Assembly: GCA_964473995.1 (NCBI GenBank)
Contig: CAYYRB010000002.1
Coordinates: forward strand, 1-64,000
Length of the DNA stretch: 64,000 bases
Origin: JAKRSD01 sp964473995
GTDB taxonomy: Bacteria > Bacteroidota > Bacteroidia > CAIKAF01
Reading direction: 5' to 3'
Shown here: positions 34,389 to 44,196 of the stretch, piece after piece
How the letters are laid out: every line of letters starts with the position of its first letter
Numbering within the stretch: position 1 is the first letter of the stretch
Made by a program: the position numbers and the translations under genes
Notes under the pieces: model-generated
What the model saw: only the letters and a program-made list of their open reading frames with translations
What the model was told of the DNA's origin: nothing
Databases searched by the model: none

Positions 34389-36843
34389 GAATTCCCCGGT
34401 ATGTTTTTAACATGGATTCAATCCGATCTTCCAATCGTTCCGAAGAAACCTGTTCCCTTAGACGATCCACTAAAATGGGAAATGCAAAAGGGGAGGGTTT
34501 GGGTGTTTGCCGGATGATTAATTTTTGTGTGGACATTCTGTTGAGAGCCGCCCTCAATCGCGTTTCTTCCAGCTGACTCTCCAAGGCTTCATTATAGGCC
34601 TGCCGTATCAGTAAATTTCCCGGGTCGTAGGTGCTCATGACATCAAACAGAAGTGATGCAGAAGATTGGATATGTTTGGTTTTGATCCCCTGCCCTGGAA
34701 ATCCGGTAAAAATCAACCCGGCAATGGAAGCAATTTCACGAAATTTTCGTTTGGCCAGTTCCGAAGCATTCAGACTTTGGTGAATGTGCGCGGTCAAATT
34801 TTCGGTAGTGAAGAGTTTCGACGTTTCCCGCAGAATGGATTCCGGGATTTTCCGATTGCCCAAAAGTTCAAACCCATAATCGTTCATGGCAATGGAAAAA
34901 CTCACCGGCATCTGTTGCCCTATGCGCCAGGCCAGAACGGAGGCCATACCCTCATGCACCAATCTGCCTTCAAAAGGAAAAACAAAAAGGTGGAATCCTT
35001 CGGATGTTTCGCACTGCTCGATCAATAATTCATCCGCCTTGGGCAGGGCCGATGTGTCTTTTTGCAATTCCAGCAAGGGTTTCAAGTGTTGAATTTCTGG
35101 CGAGATCAAAGCGCCATTATTATACCCGTGGAGGTGCTGCCGGATAAACATAGCCAGATTGGATGACAGTGGCATCCTGCCGCCTGACCAGCGGGGAATG
35201 GTTCCTTTACCCGGAGGAGCTTTACGAACGGTTGCGGTAAGTTCCTTCACCCGGATAAACTCCAACGACATACCCGCAAAAATGAAACAGTCGCCCGGAT
35301 TGAGTCGGGCAATGAATTGTTCCTCAGTCGTTCCCAAATATTTCCCGTTCTGAAATTGGATCTTTACCGCCGTATCCGCAACTATGGTGCCCATATTCAT
35401 ACGGTGACGCATGGCCACCCTGCGTGAAACCACCTGAAAAATTCCATGTTGAATCTCGACCTTACGAAAATCATCATAGGCCTCAAGCGAAGGTCCTCCC
35501 GTGGTAATCAAACCCAAGATGGCTTCCCACTCTTCTCTGAGTAAATAGCGGTATGCATGGGTAGTTTTTACCCGTTCCCAAAGTTCCTCCTCACGAAAAC
35601 CGTCACCTACGGCAAGGGTAACCAAAAACTGTAAAAGCACATCAAATGAGTTGCAGAGTGGACTGCGCTCCTCCATGTGTCCGCTCAAAATTCCTTCCCG
35701 AAGCGATGCCGCCTCCACTAATTCCAGGGCATGGGTTGGCACAAAATAAATCGTGCTGACCTCTCCCGGTCGGTGGCCGCTGCGGCCCGCTCGTTGAATA
35801 AAACGGGAAATACTCTTGGGGCTCCCTACTTGAACCACCGTTTCCACAGGTAAAAAATCCACCCCCAAGTCCAGACTTGATGTGCATATTACCACCTTGA
35901 GTTTCCCGGCGTGAATATTTTCTTCCACCCACGTTCGTACTTCTTTATCCAATGACCCGTGATGAAGGGCCACCAATCCGGCCCATTCCGGGTATTTTTC
36001 AGCGATAGACCTGTACCAAATTTCAGTCTGAGAACGCGTATTGGTAAAAATTAAGACACTCTTAGCGTGTTTAATAGATTTGATTACTTTATCCAATAAA
36101 TGAAGTCCTACATGCCCGGCCCAAGGCATCCGTTCCACCTTATCGGGTAGTATGGAATGTACATCAATTTGCTTTTTGATTCGTGAAAGAATCAATGCTT
36201 TTTTCTTCTCCGGAAAACAGGGACCGGTCAGGACTTGCAAAGCTTCATCCGTATTGCCAATAGAAGCCGACATACCCCAGATGCATAAATCCGGCCTCAT
36301 GCCTTTCAATTCAGCCAGGGCAAGCTCCGTTTGCACACCACGTTTGCTGCCGAGCAATTCGTGCCATTCATCCACCACCACACGGTCCAGATTTTTAAAA
36401 AAATCTTGGCTGTTTTTTTGGGCCAACAACAAATGGAGGCTCTCGGGCGTGGTAATCAAGATTTCCGGCATTTGCATTTTCTGCCTTTTTTTTTCGGAAA
36501 CGTCCTGGTCACCCGTTCGTAGGCCGACTTTCCAAGGCAATTCCAACTCATGAACCGTTTCCTGCAGACTTCGTTGTATGTCTTTTGCCAACGCCCTGAG
36601 CGGAGTAATCCAAAGCAATTTCAGGCCGAGATTTTTTTGCTCGTAAAATGCTTCCTGATTATTAATAAAATAGACCAAATAGGGTAGGAGTGCGGCCAAG
36701 GTTTTACCTGTTCCCGTAGGCGCTACAATGAGACCGCTTTTATTCAGCAATCCGCCCTCTCGAATGGCCTTTGTTTGAAAATCGGCGGGTTGGTATTTCT
36801 TTTTGTCAAACCAATCCTGAATATGTTGTTCTCCGCGTGTCAT
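34378..36843 (-). CDS. Lhr-like DEXH helicase of the ligase-associated repair cassette
   Basis: 821 residues matching the Lhr-core family (TIGR04121-type). RecA1 has the Q-motif region and Walker A VAPTGTGKTLAALLPY, the DEVH-type box DEWHELLGSKRG and WGMSASIG. RecA2 has IFTNTRSQTE, TSSLDLGVDF and QRAGRSGHRPG. A winged-helix region and the Lhr beta-bundle follow (AMNDYGFELLGNRKIP). Known Lhr proteins are 3'-5' translocases of ssDNA. ATGA overlap with the ligase upstream; 11-bp overlap with pdeM downstream. Confidence 0.94.
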   Translation of the reverse strand: MTRGEQHIQDWFDKKKYQPADFQTKAIREGGLLNKSGLIVAPTGTGKTLAALLPYLVYFINNQEAFYEQKNLGLKLLWITPLRALAKDIQRSLQETVHELELPWKVGLRTGDQDVSEKKRQKMQMPEILITTPESLHLLLAQKNSQDFFKNLDRVVVDEWHELLGSKRGVQTELALAELKGMRPDLCIWGMSASIGNTDEALQVLTGPCFPEKKKALILSRIKKQIDVHSILPDKVERMPWAGHVGLHLLDKVIKSIKHAKSVLIFTNTRSQTEIWYRSIAEKYPEWAGLVALHHGSLDKEVRTWVEENIHAGKLKVVICTSSLDLGVDFLPVETVVQVGSPKSISRFIQRAGRSGHRPGEVSTIYFVPTHALELVEAASLREGILSGHMEERSPLCNSFDVLLQFLVTLAVGDGFREEELWERVKTTHAYRYLLREEWEAILGLITTGGPSLEAYDDFRKVEIQHGIFQVVSRRVAMRHRMNMGTIVADTAVKIQFQNGKYLGTTEEQFIARLNPGDCFIFAGMSLEFIRVKELTATVRKAPPGKGTIPRWSGGRMPLSSNLAMFIRQHLHGYNNGALISPEIQHLKPLLELQKDTSALPKADELLIEQCETSEGFHLFVFPFEGRLVHEGMASVLAWRIGQQMPVSFSIAMNDYGFELLGNRKIPESILRETSKLFTTENLTAHIHQSLNASELAKRKFREIASIAGLIFTGFPGQGIKTKHIQSSASLLFDVMSTYDPGNLLIRQAYNEALESQLEETRLRAALNRMSTQKLIIRQTPKPSPFAFPILVDRLREQVSSERLEDRIESMLKTYRGIHAD

Positions 36844-38450
36844 GCCGTCTTTACAGGATTTCGGTGTTGTTGGAGTAACTCGCGGAGGGTTTCTATCGTA
36901 TCCGCTTCATCGGCCGTTTTATCCGTCCGGATGCGTAAAATTCGTGGAAATCGCACGGCAATTCCCGACTTATGGCGGGTAGATTCATTGATTCCCTCAA
37001 AACCGATTTCAAACACCAGTTCCGGTTTCACCGTTCGTACGGGTCCGAATTTGTCCACCGTATTCTGACGGATAAACCGGTCTGTTATTTTTATTTCCGC
37101 ATCCGAAAGTCCCGAATAAGCCTTGGCAAAGGGCACCAGCCTATCACCGTTCCATACAGCAAACGTGTAATCCGTAAACAGGTCGGCCCTGCGTCCATGT
37201 CCTTTTTGGGCGTATATGAGCACGGCATCCACGGAATGCGGATCCGACTTCCATTTCCACCAATCTCCTTTTTTTCGCCCGGTTCCGTAAGGCGCCGATT
37301 TCCGTTTGATCATAAATCCTTCCGCACACCTATCTCTTGCCTGTCCATGGATTTCAGCTGCTTCATCCCAGGAGGAAAAATGAACCAGCGGAGAAATACG
37401 CAGGGATTCAACATCGGACGTGGCAGAATGGATTTTTTCCAACAGCGTTCTTCTTTCATCATGAGGGAGGGAGCGGATGTCTTTTCCTTCATGCTCTAAA
37501 ATATCGTAAGCGGTAAAGACAACCGGGGCGTTCATCAGGTCTTTTTTGCTTACCTTCTTTTTGTTGATGCGGGTTTGAAGCACTTGAAAGGGTAGGGGAT
37601 TTTCTTTTGCAAAAGCCAATATTTCCCCGTCCAATACGGTTCCCTGCGGAAGAATTTGGGCAAGTGGGGCCAATTCGGGAAACTTATCGGTAATGAGCTC
37701 TTCCCCGCGCGACCAAATGTAAATTTCTCCCTGCCGAATGATGACTTGGGCACGAATGCCGTCCCATTTCCATTCAATAAACCAATCTTCAGGCGAATAA
37801 AAATCCCCGTCTTTGTGTTCTAGGGGATGAGCCAGAAAAAACGGATAGGGCTTTGAGGGTTCGTCTTTATCATGCCTTCCTCCTATAATTGCTTCAAAGG
37901 AGGTTTGAAATGGATTCCATTGACCGGAAAGCCGATGAGTGAGTACAGCCGTTTCCGTCTGATAAAGTTCAGCCAACGCTTTTACCAGCAATGTCTGGGA
38001 TACACCTATGCGAAAACTGCCCATGAGCAATTTATTGAACACAAAACATTCAAACCGAGAAAGCGAAGCCCATGCACGCACAATGAATCCCTTTTTCTCC
38101 TCGTCGCTCAGGTGTTTAAGTTGCTCAAATTCGGTAAACCATTCCGCCAACGACTTTTCACTTTTTCCGTTCCCTTCGGGAAGCAAAAGAGAAATGGTTT
38201 CTCCCAGATCGCCGACAGTCTGATAGCATTCTTCAAAAAGCCAATCGGTAATTCCCGAATATTCGATGGCCCATTGTTTCAGCTGTGCCGTTTTGATTTT
38301 TCGGGGCGGCCTCCGGCCGGTAAATAAGGCCAAGGCCCATATTTTATCCTCTTCCCGGGCCTCTGAGAAATAGCGGATGATTTCCGAAACTTTCACCGAG
38401 GTTTTGTTGGTGCGGTCCAAACGAAGAAAGAATTCCACGAATGGCTTCAT
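36840..38450 (-). CDS. ATP-dependent DNA ligase of the repair cassette
   Basis: 536-residue ATP-dependent ligase (LIG-B / TIGR04120-type). The N-terminal DNA-binding domain (about 1-200) precedes the nucleotidyl transferase domain with adenylated lysine K228 in IEWKWDGIRAQV. Further motifs are IWSRGEE (III), LDGEILAF (IIIa/IV), EGFMIKRKSAPY (IV) and WWKWKSDPHSVDAVLIYA (V). The OB domain ends with VFEIGFEGI and GIAVRFPRILRIRTDK. It seals nicks with ATP, unlike the NAD-dependent LigA expected elsewhere in the genome. ATGA overlaps on both sides. Confidence 0.95.
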   Translation of the reverse strand: MKPFVEFFLRLDRTNKTSVKVSEIIRYFSEAREEDKIWALALFTGRRPPRKIKTAQLKQWAIEYSGITDWLFEECYQTVGDLGETISLLLPEGNGKSEKSLAEWFTEFEQLKHLSDEEKKGFIVRAWASLSRFECFVFNKLLMGSFRIGVSQTLLVKALAELYQTETAVLTHRLSGQWNPFQTSFEAIIGGRHDKDEPSKPYPFFLAHPLEHKDGDFYSPEDWFIEWKWDGIRAQVIIRQGEIYIWSRGEELITDKFPELAPLAQILPQGTVLDGEILAFAKENPLPFQVLQTRINKKKVSKKDLMNAPVVFTAYDILEHEGKDIRSLPHDERRTLLEKIHSATSDVESLRISPLVHFSSWDEAAEIHGQARDRCAEGFMIKRKSAPYGTGRKKGDWWKWKSDPHSVDAVLIYAQKGHGRRADLFTDYTFAVWNGDRLVPFAKAYSGLSDAEIKITDRFIRQNTVDKFGPVRTVKPELVFEIGFEGINESTRHKSGIAVRFPRILRIRTDKTADEADTIETLRELLQQHRNPVKTA

Positions 38451-39457
38451 GATACGGCCTCCTCTGTTTCAGTTCCATAAAGGGTTTTCAGTTCTCTGGC
38501 ATCGTAGCCCTGTTCACGGAGCCAACGGCCAAAAGATGCCGTAAAACCGTGGGTTACGTAAATATGTTCGGCTCCCGTGGCCTTTACCGCGGTATTTAGT
38601 TCGGCCCAGTCTGCGTGATCGGAAAGTACGAATCCGCGGTCTGCGGACATCCGGTTTTTATTTCCCCTCACAGCCATCCAACCACTGCAATTGCCCACCG
38701 AATAAGGTTCAAAGCGTTTCATCCAAGGCGTTCCCAAAGCGGATCCCGTGGCCAGGACAAGAGCTCCTTTGAATAGGGACTTATCTGTCACTTCGGATAC
38801 GGGAGTTACTTTGGGAAGCGAAAAGCCGGCCTGCCTCAAGGTTTCGTTTACCTGATATACCGCTCCATGAGCAAAAATCGGAACATCGAGCGGTTGAAGA
38901 TTGACCAACAGGCGCTGCATTTTTCCCAACGCATAGCCCAACAACACGGAAGTGATTTTTTTTGCCCTGTTTTCTGAAATCCACGTTTTGATTTCTTCCA
39001 TGACCACATCCTGTGTCTTCCAGCGGTATATGGGTAGTCCGAAGGTGGATTCGGTAATGAAATGATGACAGGGAACGGGCTCAAACGGTTTGGAAAATCC
39101 GTCATCCTGCAGCTTGAAGTCTCCGGCCGCTACCCAGACTTCTCCGTCTTTTTCCGCCCGTATTTGGGCCGATCCGATGATATGACCCGCCGGATGCAGG
39201 CTGAAACGGACTCCGTTCATCAAGAAAGGTTCTCCATACTCCACAGTCTGCAACGAAATGTGCTGACCCAGCCTTTGCCTAAGAATGGCTTCTGAGTCCT
39301 TGTGGGCAAGATAATGCCTACTTCCGTAGCGGGCGTGATCGCTGTGCGCATGGGTGATGATCGCTCTATCCACCGGACGCCAGGGATCGATATGCACATC
39401 GGCTTCGGGACAGTGTATGCCGGTTGGTGAAAATACAAGAAGCGGACTTTTACCCAT
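38447..39457 (-). CDS. Ligase-associated DNA damage response exonuclease (MBL fold)
   Basis: 336-residue metallo-beta-lactamase/beta-CASP-type nuclease (TIGR04122-type, SNM1-like). Metal-site motifs: THAHSDHARYGS (HxHxDH), LHPAGHIIGSAQI, WVAAGDFKLQDDG and FVLSDHADW near the C-terminus, with VTHGF. It is the first gene of the cassette. ATG 39457 (MGKSPLLVF) is chosen; a TTG ten codons upstream is less likely. TATCTTTT, one mismatch from TAnnTTTG, lies about 45 nt upstream and may be the cassette promoter. Confidence 0.92.
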   Translation of the reverse strand: MGKSPLLVFSPTGIHCPEADVHIDPWRPVDRAIITHAHSDHARYGSRHYLAHKDSEAILRQRLGQHISLQTVEYGEPFLMNGVRFSLHPAGHIIGSAQIRAEKDGEVWVAAGDFKLQDDGFSKPFEPVPCHHFITESTFGLPIYRWKTQDVVMEEIKTWISENRAKKITSVLLGYALGKMQRLLVNLQPLDVPIFAHGAVYQVNETLRQAGFSLPKVTPVSEVTDKSLFKGALVLATGSALGTPWMKRFEPYSVGNCSGWMAVRGNKNRMSADRGFVLSDHADWAELNTAVKATGAEHIYVTHGFTASFGRWLREQGYDARELKTLYGTETEEAVS

Positions 39458-39558
39458 GTTGATTTGTGCTGCCAATAAAACCGGCAAACGACGGCCTGAA
39501 AAGATAGAAATTGATAATCACAAAACAAGCGGAAAGCCGGCATTGTTTCTGCCACCGT

Positions 39559-41807
39559 TTATTTTGTGGGCCGTCCTTTGGCTACGGCTTTTGCCGACCA
39601 GGGATCATCGGGCCATGCATGCTTGGGATAGCGCCGCCGCAGTTCGTTTCTGACCTCATAATAGGTATTATTCCAAAAACTGCTCAGGTTTGATGTAATC
39701 TGCACCGGTTTGTACCCCGGCGATAACAGATGCAGGACAATGCCTACCTGACCCCGATTTATCCGTGGAGTTTCTGCCATGCCGAATACTTCCTGAAGCC
39801 TCACCGCCAAAACGGGAGCGGAACCTTCCGGGAAATAGTGAATAGTAAGTACCGATCCGCTGGGCACGGTCATTTTGGAAGGAACTGCTTCGTTTAACTC
39901 AACCTGTTGCTCATAAGTAAGCATCTGAAAAAACACATCAGCCAGATTGATCTTTTTAAAGTCTTCCGTTTTGGTAATACCGGACAGATAAGGGGTTATC
40001 CATTTTTCCGGCTTTTCCAGCAACCGATCGGTTTTCACATCGGGCCAGTCCTTATATCCGTTCCATACACGAATACTAAGGATCCGGTTTTGCATTTGGA
40101 CGGCTTTTTCATCCCAATCAAGAAGTGATTTTCCTTCCTTTTTTACCAAATCCAGCAGAATGGGTATTCGTTCTTCTTCGCCGGGAAGCGGAATTGGTTT
40201 TCCCTGAATCCAGATACTGCCGACAAACCGATCCCGGGATGAAAGAAACCCGCCCTTTTTGGAATCCCAAGTGAGGGAGTCTTTTTCTCGTACAAGGTGT
40301 TCAATATCTTCCTGATTCAACGGTGATGCCCATGTAATCCTCGGGATGTGAGATGTTGTGTTCAGATGGGCCACGGCTAACCAATCTTCAGCAGCCAGAT
40401 GTTCTTTTTCATCCATTTGTACATATTGTCCCGATGCCAATTGAAACCGCCTGTTCATGGTTAGTTTCATACAAGCCACTCTTTCCGGATAGGCATAGGA
40501 AAGGCATTTACCCGTGAGATAGGGATCTATCGGGGATAAACTCGGAGAAGCCTTGAACATATTTAGGTAGGATGTGGCCGTTTTTTCAATCAACGCAAAG
40601 CGGCTGTCGTTTTTTTTCTGCTGCCTTGAGCGTCTCAGCGCTTCTAAACGGAGATTGATGTCTGCTCCTGCAAGAGGCATGGGATCTTTCTCCTCCAGAA
40701 GGGCGGCAATATCGACCGCATAGGAGCCGAGGCCTTCTTTTTGAGCCATAATAACCATGTGGGCAATCCGCGGATGGCACGGAAAACGGTGAATCTCTCT
40801 TCCGTGTTGCGTAATACGGCCATTATCGTCCAATGCACCCAGACCCGTTAGGATTTCCCTGGCATAATCCATATTCTTTTTTGGCGGCAGATCAATCCAA
40901 TTCAGGTCGTAGACAGAACCAAAACCCCAAACCGCCAACTCCAGATAAAGAGCGCACAATTCAGCTTCCAAAATTTCCGGGGTGCGTCGTTCGGCAAGGC
41001 GGCCATGGGCCGTGCTCGTCCATAATCGGTAACAGACACCGGGGCCGAGGCGTCCCGCACGACCCGCCCGTTGATCGGCGGAATCCTGGGTAATGGGCAG
41101 AGTTTCCAATCTGGAAAAACCGACCGCAGGATCGAAGCGGCTGCTTTTAACTTTTCCCGTATCTACCACAATTTTAATTCCTTCAATGGTTAAACTGGTT
41201 TCAGCTATCGTGGTGGCTAACACGATTTTACGTTTTCCGTCCAGGTTAGGTAAAATAGCGGCTTGTTGTTCTTTCGGGTTTAATTTGCTGTATAACGGAT
41301 GAATGGTAAAATGGGGAAGGAGCGATGCCAGTCGTTCGGCGTTGCGTTTTATTTCGGCTTCACCGGGAAGAAAAATCAACATATCGCCATCGTGTTTCTG
41401 AGCGGCGTGTAAAACAACTTCTTCCAATCCTTCGGAACTGATTAAGGCATTTGGGATTGCACAGTATTTGATATCCACCGGGTATTGCCGGCCTTCGCTT
41501 TGCACCACGGGAGCTTTCAGCAGAGCCGATAATTCATTGGATTGGAGCGTAGCCGACATGATGAGGATTCGAAGGTCGGGGCGCAGGTATTCCTGAATCA
41601 TCCTGGACAAAGCCAGCGACAAATCGGCATGAATGCTGCGTTCATGAAATTCATCGAAAATAAGAAGTCCCACATCTTCCAGGCTGTTGTCGTGGGCCAG
41701 TTTACGGGTTAAAATGCCTTCCGTGAGCACTTCCAGTCTGGTTTCTGCGGAAATCTGCTGTTCGGCTTTTATCCGATAACCGACGGTTTTCCCGACATCT
41801 TCATTTA
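39559..41807 (-). CDS. hrpB: HrpB-like ATP-dependent helicase, N-terminus lost in assembly gap
   Basis: DEAH-box helicase of the HrpB family, roughly 750 codons visible. The reading frame continues past the apparent GTG start at 41730 right up to the N run: the 25 codons before it (NEDVGKTVGYRIKAEQQISA and TRLEV) match the HrpB segment before motif II. Seen are LIFDEFHERSIHADL, ILIMSATL, LIFLPGEAEI, ATTIAETSLTIEGI, QRAGRAGRLGPG and the long HrpB-specific C-terminal half with GRPTK at the end. Walker A should lie in the gap. About 100 residues are missing, so the real gap must exceed 100 bases unless the gene is damaged. Confidence 0.92.
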
Positions 41808-41907
41808 NNNNNNNNNNNNNNNNNNNNNNNNNNNNNNNNNNNNNNNNNNNNNNNNNNNNNNNNNNNNNNNNNNNNNNNNNNNNNNNNNNNNNNNNNNNNN
41901 NNNNNNN
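41808..41907. other. Assembly gap of 100 N at the 5' end of hrpB
   Basis: Exactly 100 N. The 54 bases between the gap and the GH3 stop contain no start codon usable by hrpB (the minus-strand ATG there is followed by TAA), so the missing helicase N-terminus must be inside the gap. Confidence 0.97.
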
Positions 41908-41961
41908 ACTTATAATTTACATTATGTTAAGTAATGAATTTGAAAACCTAACCATCTATCA

Positions 41962-44151
41962 TCATTCAACAACCACGGTTATATCCTGTAAATCATTTCT
42001 ATTTGATGATGTGCCCACCCAGAATAAATAACTCCCCTTCTCTAAAATCCATTGTTCAGAAATAGCATCATACACGGAAATTTCTTTTACCGAAACAGGA
42101 ATATTTACCTCCGCCGATGCACCCGAACTAAGCCAAACTTTTTTAAAACCCCGAAGCACTTTATCGTGACGTTCCATAAGGCTGCCAGGTTTTCCCACAT
42201 AAACCTGCACAACCTCCGTACAAGAAAATGAATCCGGATTGTCCACGGTACATATGATCAAAACGGTGTCTTCTGGGCCGTACGTTGTTTTATCGGTTCG
42301 TATATCCGAAATTTGAGGCTTTCCATACCCCAGGCCGAATCCAAAAGCAAAAGATGGCTCCCTGCCTAACTTGTCCATAAGTGTATATCCGTGGTAATAC
42401 CCATACGTTACGGTATCTGCATGGATGGGAAAATGAGGCAAATCATTTTCCGTTTGGGGAATGCTGAAAGGAAGTTTACCTGAGGGATTTACCTGCCCGA
42501 AAAGAAGCTTCGGCAATGCGCGTGCTCCTTCCATTCCGTAATATCCAGACCATATGATGGCCGGAACTTTGGGTTTCCAGGACTCCATGATGACTGCACT
42601 GCCGGAAATCACCTGCACGATGGTTTTCGGATGATTCCCCGCCACCCGATTGATCAAATCCTCGTCCCGCTTTTTTAACGTCAACGGATGTCGGTCGCCA
42701 CCGCCCCCATATCCCATGAATACCGCGGAGGGTTTTTCCGTTGACTTTTTCCGTTTGCCGCTCCGTGATATGTATTCTCCCTCCTCCTGATGGTAATAAC
42801 CGGCGATAACAACGGCATAATCCGCCTTGGTCAATGTTTTCTGCAATTTCCTTTTTCGTTCGGGAGATACGGCGCTCACCTGAAAACCAAGTTGCCCGGC
42901 CTCTTCTTTGAATGCTTTTTTGGGGGTGATGGTATAGGGTGCGCGGGCATAGCTGCTTCCGTGATCGCCGTCGTTCTTCTTGTTCATGAGATAACCCGTC
43001 AACAGAATTTTCGGCTTTTGCTTTCCCGTGCCGGAAACAATCGGAAGTACATTACCCAAGTTTTGAAGCAGGACCATCCCCTCTTCCGCCGCTTTTTGTG
43101 ATAACGCCCTATGTGTTTCTCTCGTTTCTTTTGAAACCGTTTCCTTTTTATTCATGGACGGAAATTTCTCCGCAAATAAAAATTTGGTAAACAGCGTGGG
43201 ATAAATGAGTTTGTCAATATCGGACTCGGTCATTTTATCCTGATCAATCGCTTTCAATACCGCCTTTTTGGAGTAAAATTTGGGAACCATCATCTCCACA
43301 TTCATGCCCGAACGAATGGCTTCCGCCGTACTCCGTGTTCCCAGATCCCAATCCGAATGCACAAACCCCCTGAAACCCCATTGTTGGCGTAATACGGTAT
43401 CCAAGAGATAGGCATTTTCCCCGCAATAAACACCGTTCACTTTGTTGTACGCACTCATCAGCGTGGCCACTCCGTTTTCCACCAGATAGCGAAAATGCGG
43501 CAGATAGACTTCATGAAGGCTACGCTTATCCACCTTTACATTCACATAATAGCGGGTATCTTCTATGCTATTCAAGGCGAAATGCTTGGCACAGGCCATT
43601 ACGCCCTTTCCCTGAATACCCCGTGCCAATGCAAGAGCCATTCGGCCAGTGAGAAACGGATCTTCTCCGAAACTTTCCTGGGCCCTTCCGTTGGCAGGAT
43701 GCCTTAAGATATTCATACAGGGCGTTCCCAACAGTGATGCTCCCACGCCCTTTGCTTCTGTTCCGAGCGCCTCTCCTATTTGTCTTTCCAAATCCATATT
43801 CCACGTGGCTGCCCGCGCAATGGGTACAGGGAAGGAAGTCTGCCTGCCATGGATGATGCCCCGCGGCCCGTCGGTGAAACGCACGGATGGAATTCCCTTT
43901 TTCCGGTTTCCCCCAATGGGCGTTACGCACATGCCTTTTCCGGCCAGCATAGACGCGGCCGCACGTAGGTAAAAACCTTTCGGCCCGGCTATTTCGCGCA
44001 ATTTTTCATCGAAGCTTAAGGTGGGAATTACCTGTTTGCTCAGGCTATCTGCTCTTGCTACGGCCTGCTGATCTTGAAACGGATTTTGAGCACAGAGTTT
44101 TCCAACAAAAAAGAAAACCACAAAAAGACAAAGGGGTCGAAACATGTTCAT
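41962..44151 (-). CDS. Glycoside hydrolase family 3 beta-glucosidase-like
   Basis: About 729 residues with a signal peptide (PLCLFVVFFFVGKLCAQ). The GH3 N-terminal TIM barrel shows RFTDGPRGI, MNILRHPANGRAQESFGEDPFLTGRMA, KHFALNSIE and the nucleophile Asp in FVHSDWDLG. The C-terminal alpha/beta sandwich (VVIAGYYHQEEGE, IIWSGYYGMEGARALPKLLFG, NPSGKLPFSIP) and a fibronectin-III-like domain (EVVQVYVGKPG) follow. It likely releases glucose or another sugar in the periplasm. ATG 44151 is chosen because the in-frame GTG at 44184 lies beyond the upstream terminator hairpin. No SusC/D or other polysaccharide-utilisation genes surround it. It ends in TGA TGA TAG. Confidence 0.92.
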   Translation of the reverse strand: MNMFRPLCLFVVFFFVGKLCAQNPFQDQQAVARADSLSKQVIPTLSFDEKLREIAGPKGFYLRAAASMLAGKGMCVTPIGGNRKKGIPSVRFTDGPRGIIHGRQTSFPVPIARAATWNMDLERQIGEALGTEAKGVGASLLGTPCMNILRHPANGRAQESFGEDPFLTGRMALALARGIQGKGVMACAKHFALNSIEDTRYYVNVKVDKRSLHEVYLPHFRYLVENGVATLMSAYNKVNGVYCGENAYLLDTVLRQQWGFRGFVHSDWDLGTRSTAEAIRSGMNVEMMVPKFYSKKAVLKAIDQDKMTESDIDKLIYPTLFTKFLFAEKFPSMNKKETVSKETRETHRALSQKAAEEGMVLLQNLGNVLPIVSGTGKQKPKILLTGYLMNKKNDGDHGSSYARAPYTITPKKAFKEEAGQLGFQVSAVSPERKRKLQKTLTKADYAVVIAGYYHQEEGEYISRSGKRKKSTEKPSAVFMGYGGGGDRHPLTLKKRDEDLINRVAGNHPKTIVQVISGSAVIMESWKPKVPAIIWSGYYGMEGARALPKLLFGQVNPSGKLPFSIPQTENDLPHFPIHADTVTYGYYHGYTLMDKLGREPSFAFGFGLGYGKPQISDIRTDKTTYGPEDTVLIICTVDNPDSFSCTEVVQVYVGKPGSLMERHDKVLRGFKKVWLSSGASAEVNIPVSVKEISVYDAISEQWILEKGSYLFWVGTSSNRNDLQDITVVVE

Positions 44152-44153
44152 GC

Positions 44154-44181
44154 AAAAAAAAATCCCCGATTCCGGGGATTT
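44154..44181 (-). terminator. Intrinsic terminator of the TPR gene
   Basis: A perfect 9-bp inverted repeat (AAATCCCCG / CGGGGATTT, loop of 4) lies 15 bases after the TPR stop. On the minus strand it is followed by an uninterrupted T run. It ends only about 3 bases before the GH3 ATG at 44151. Confidence 0.9.
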
Positions 44182-44196
44182 CACATGGTGATTGAG

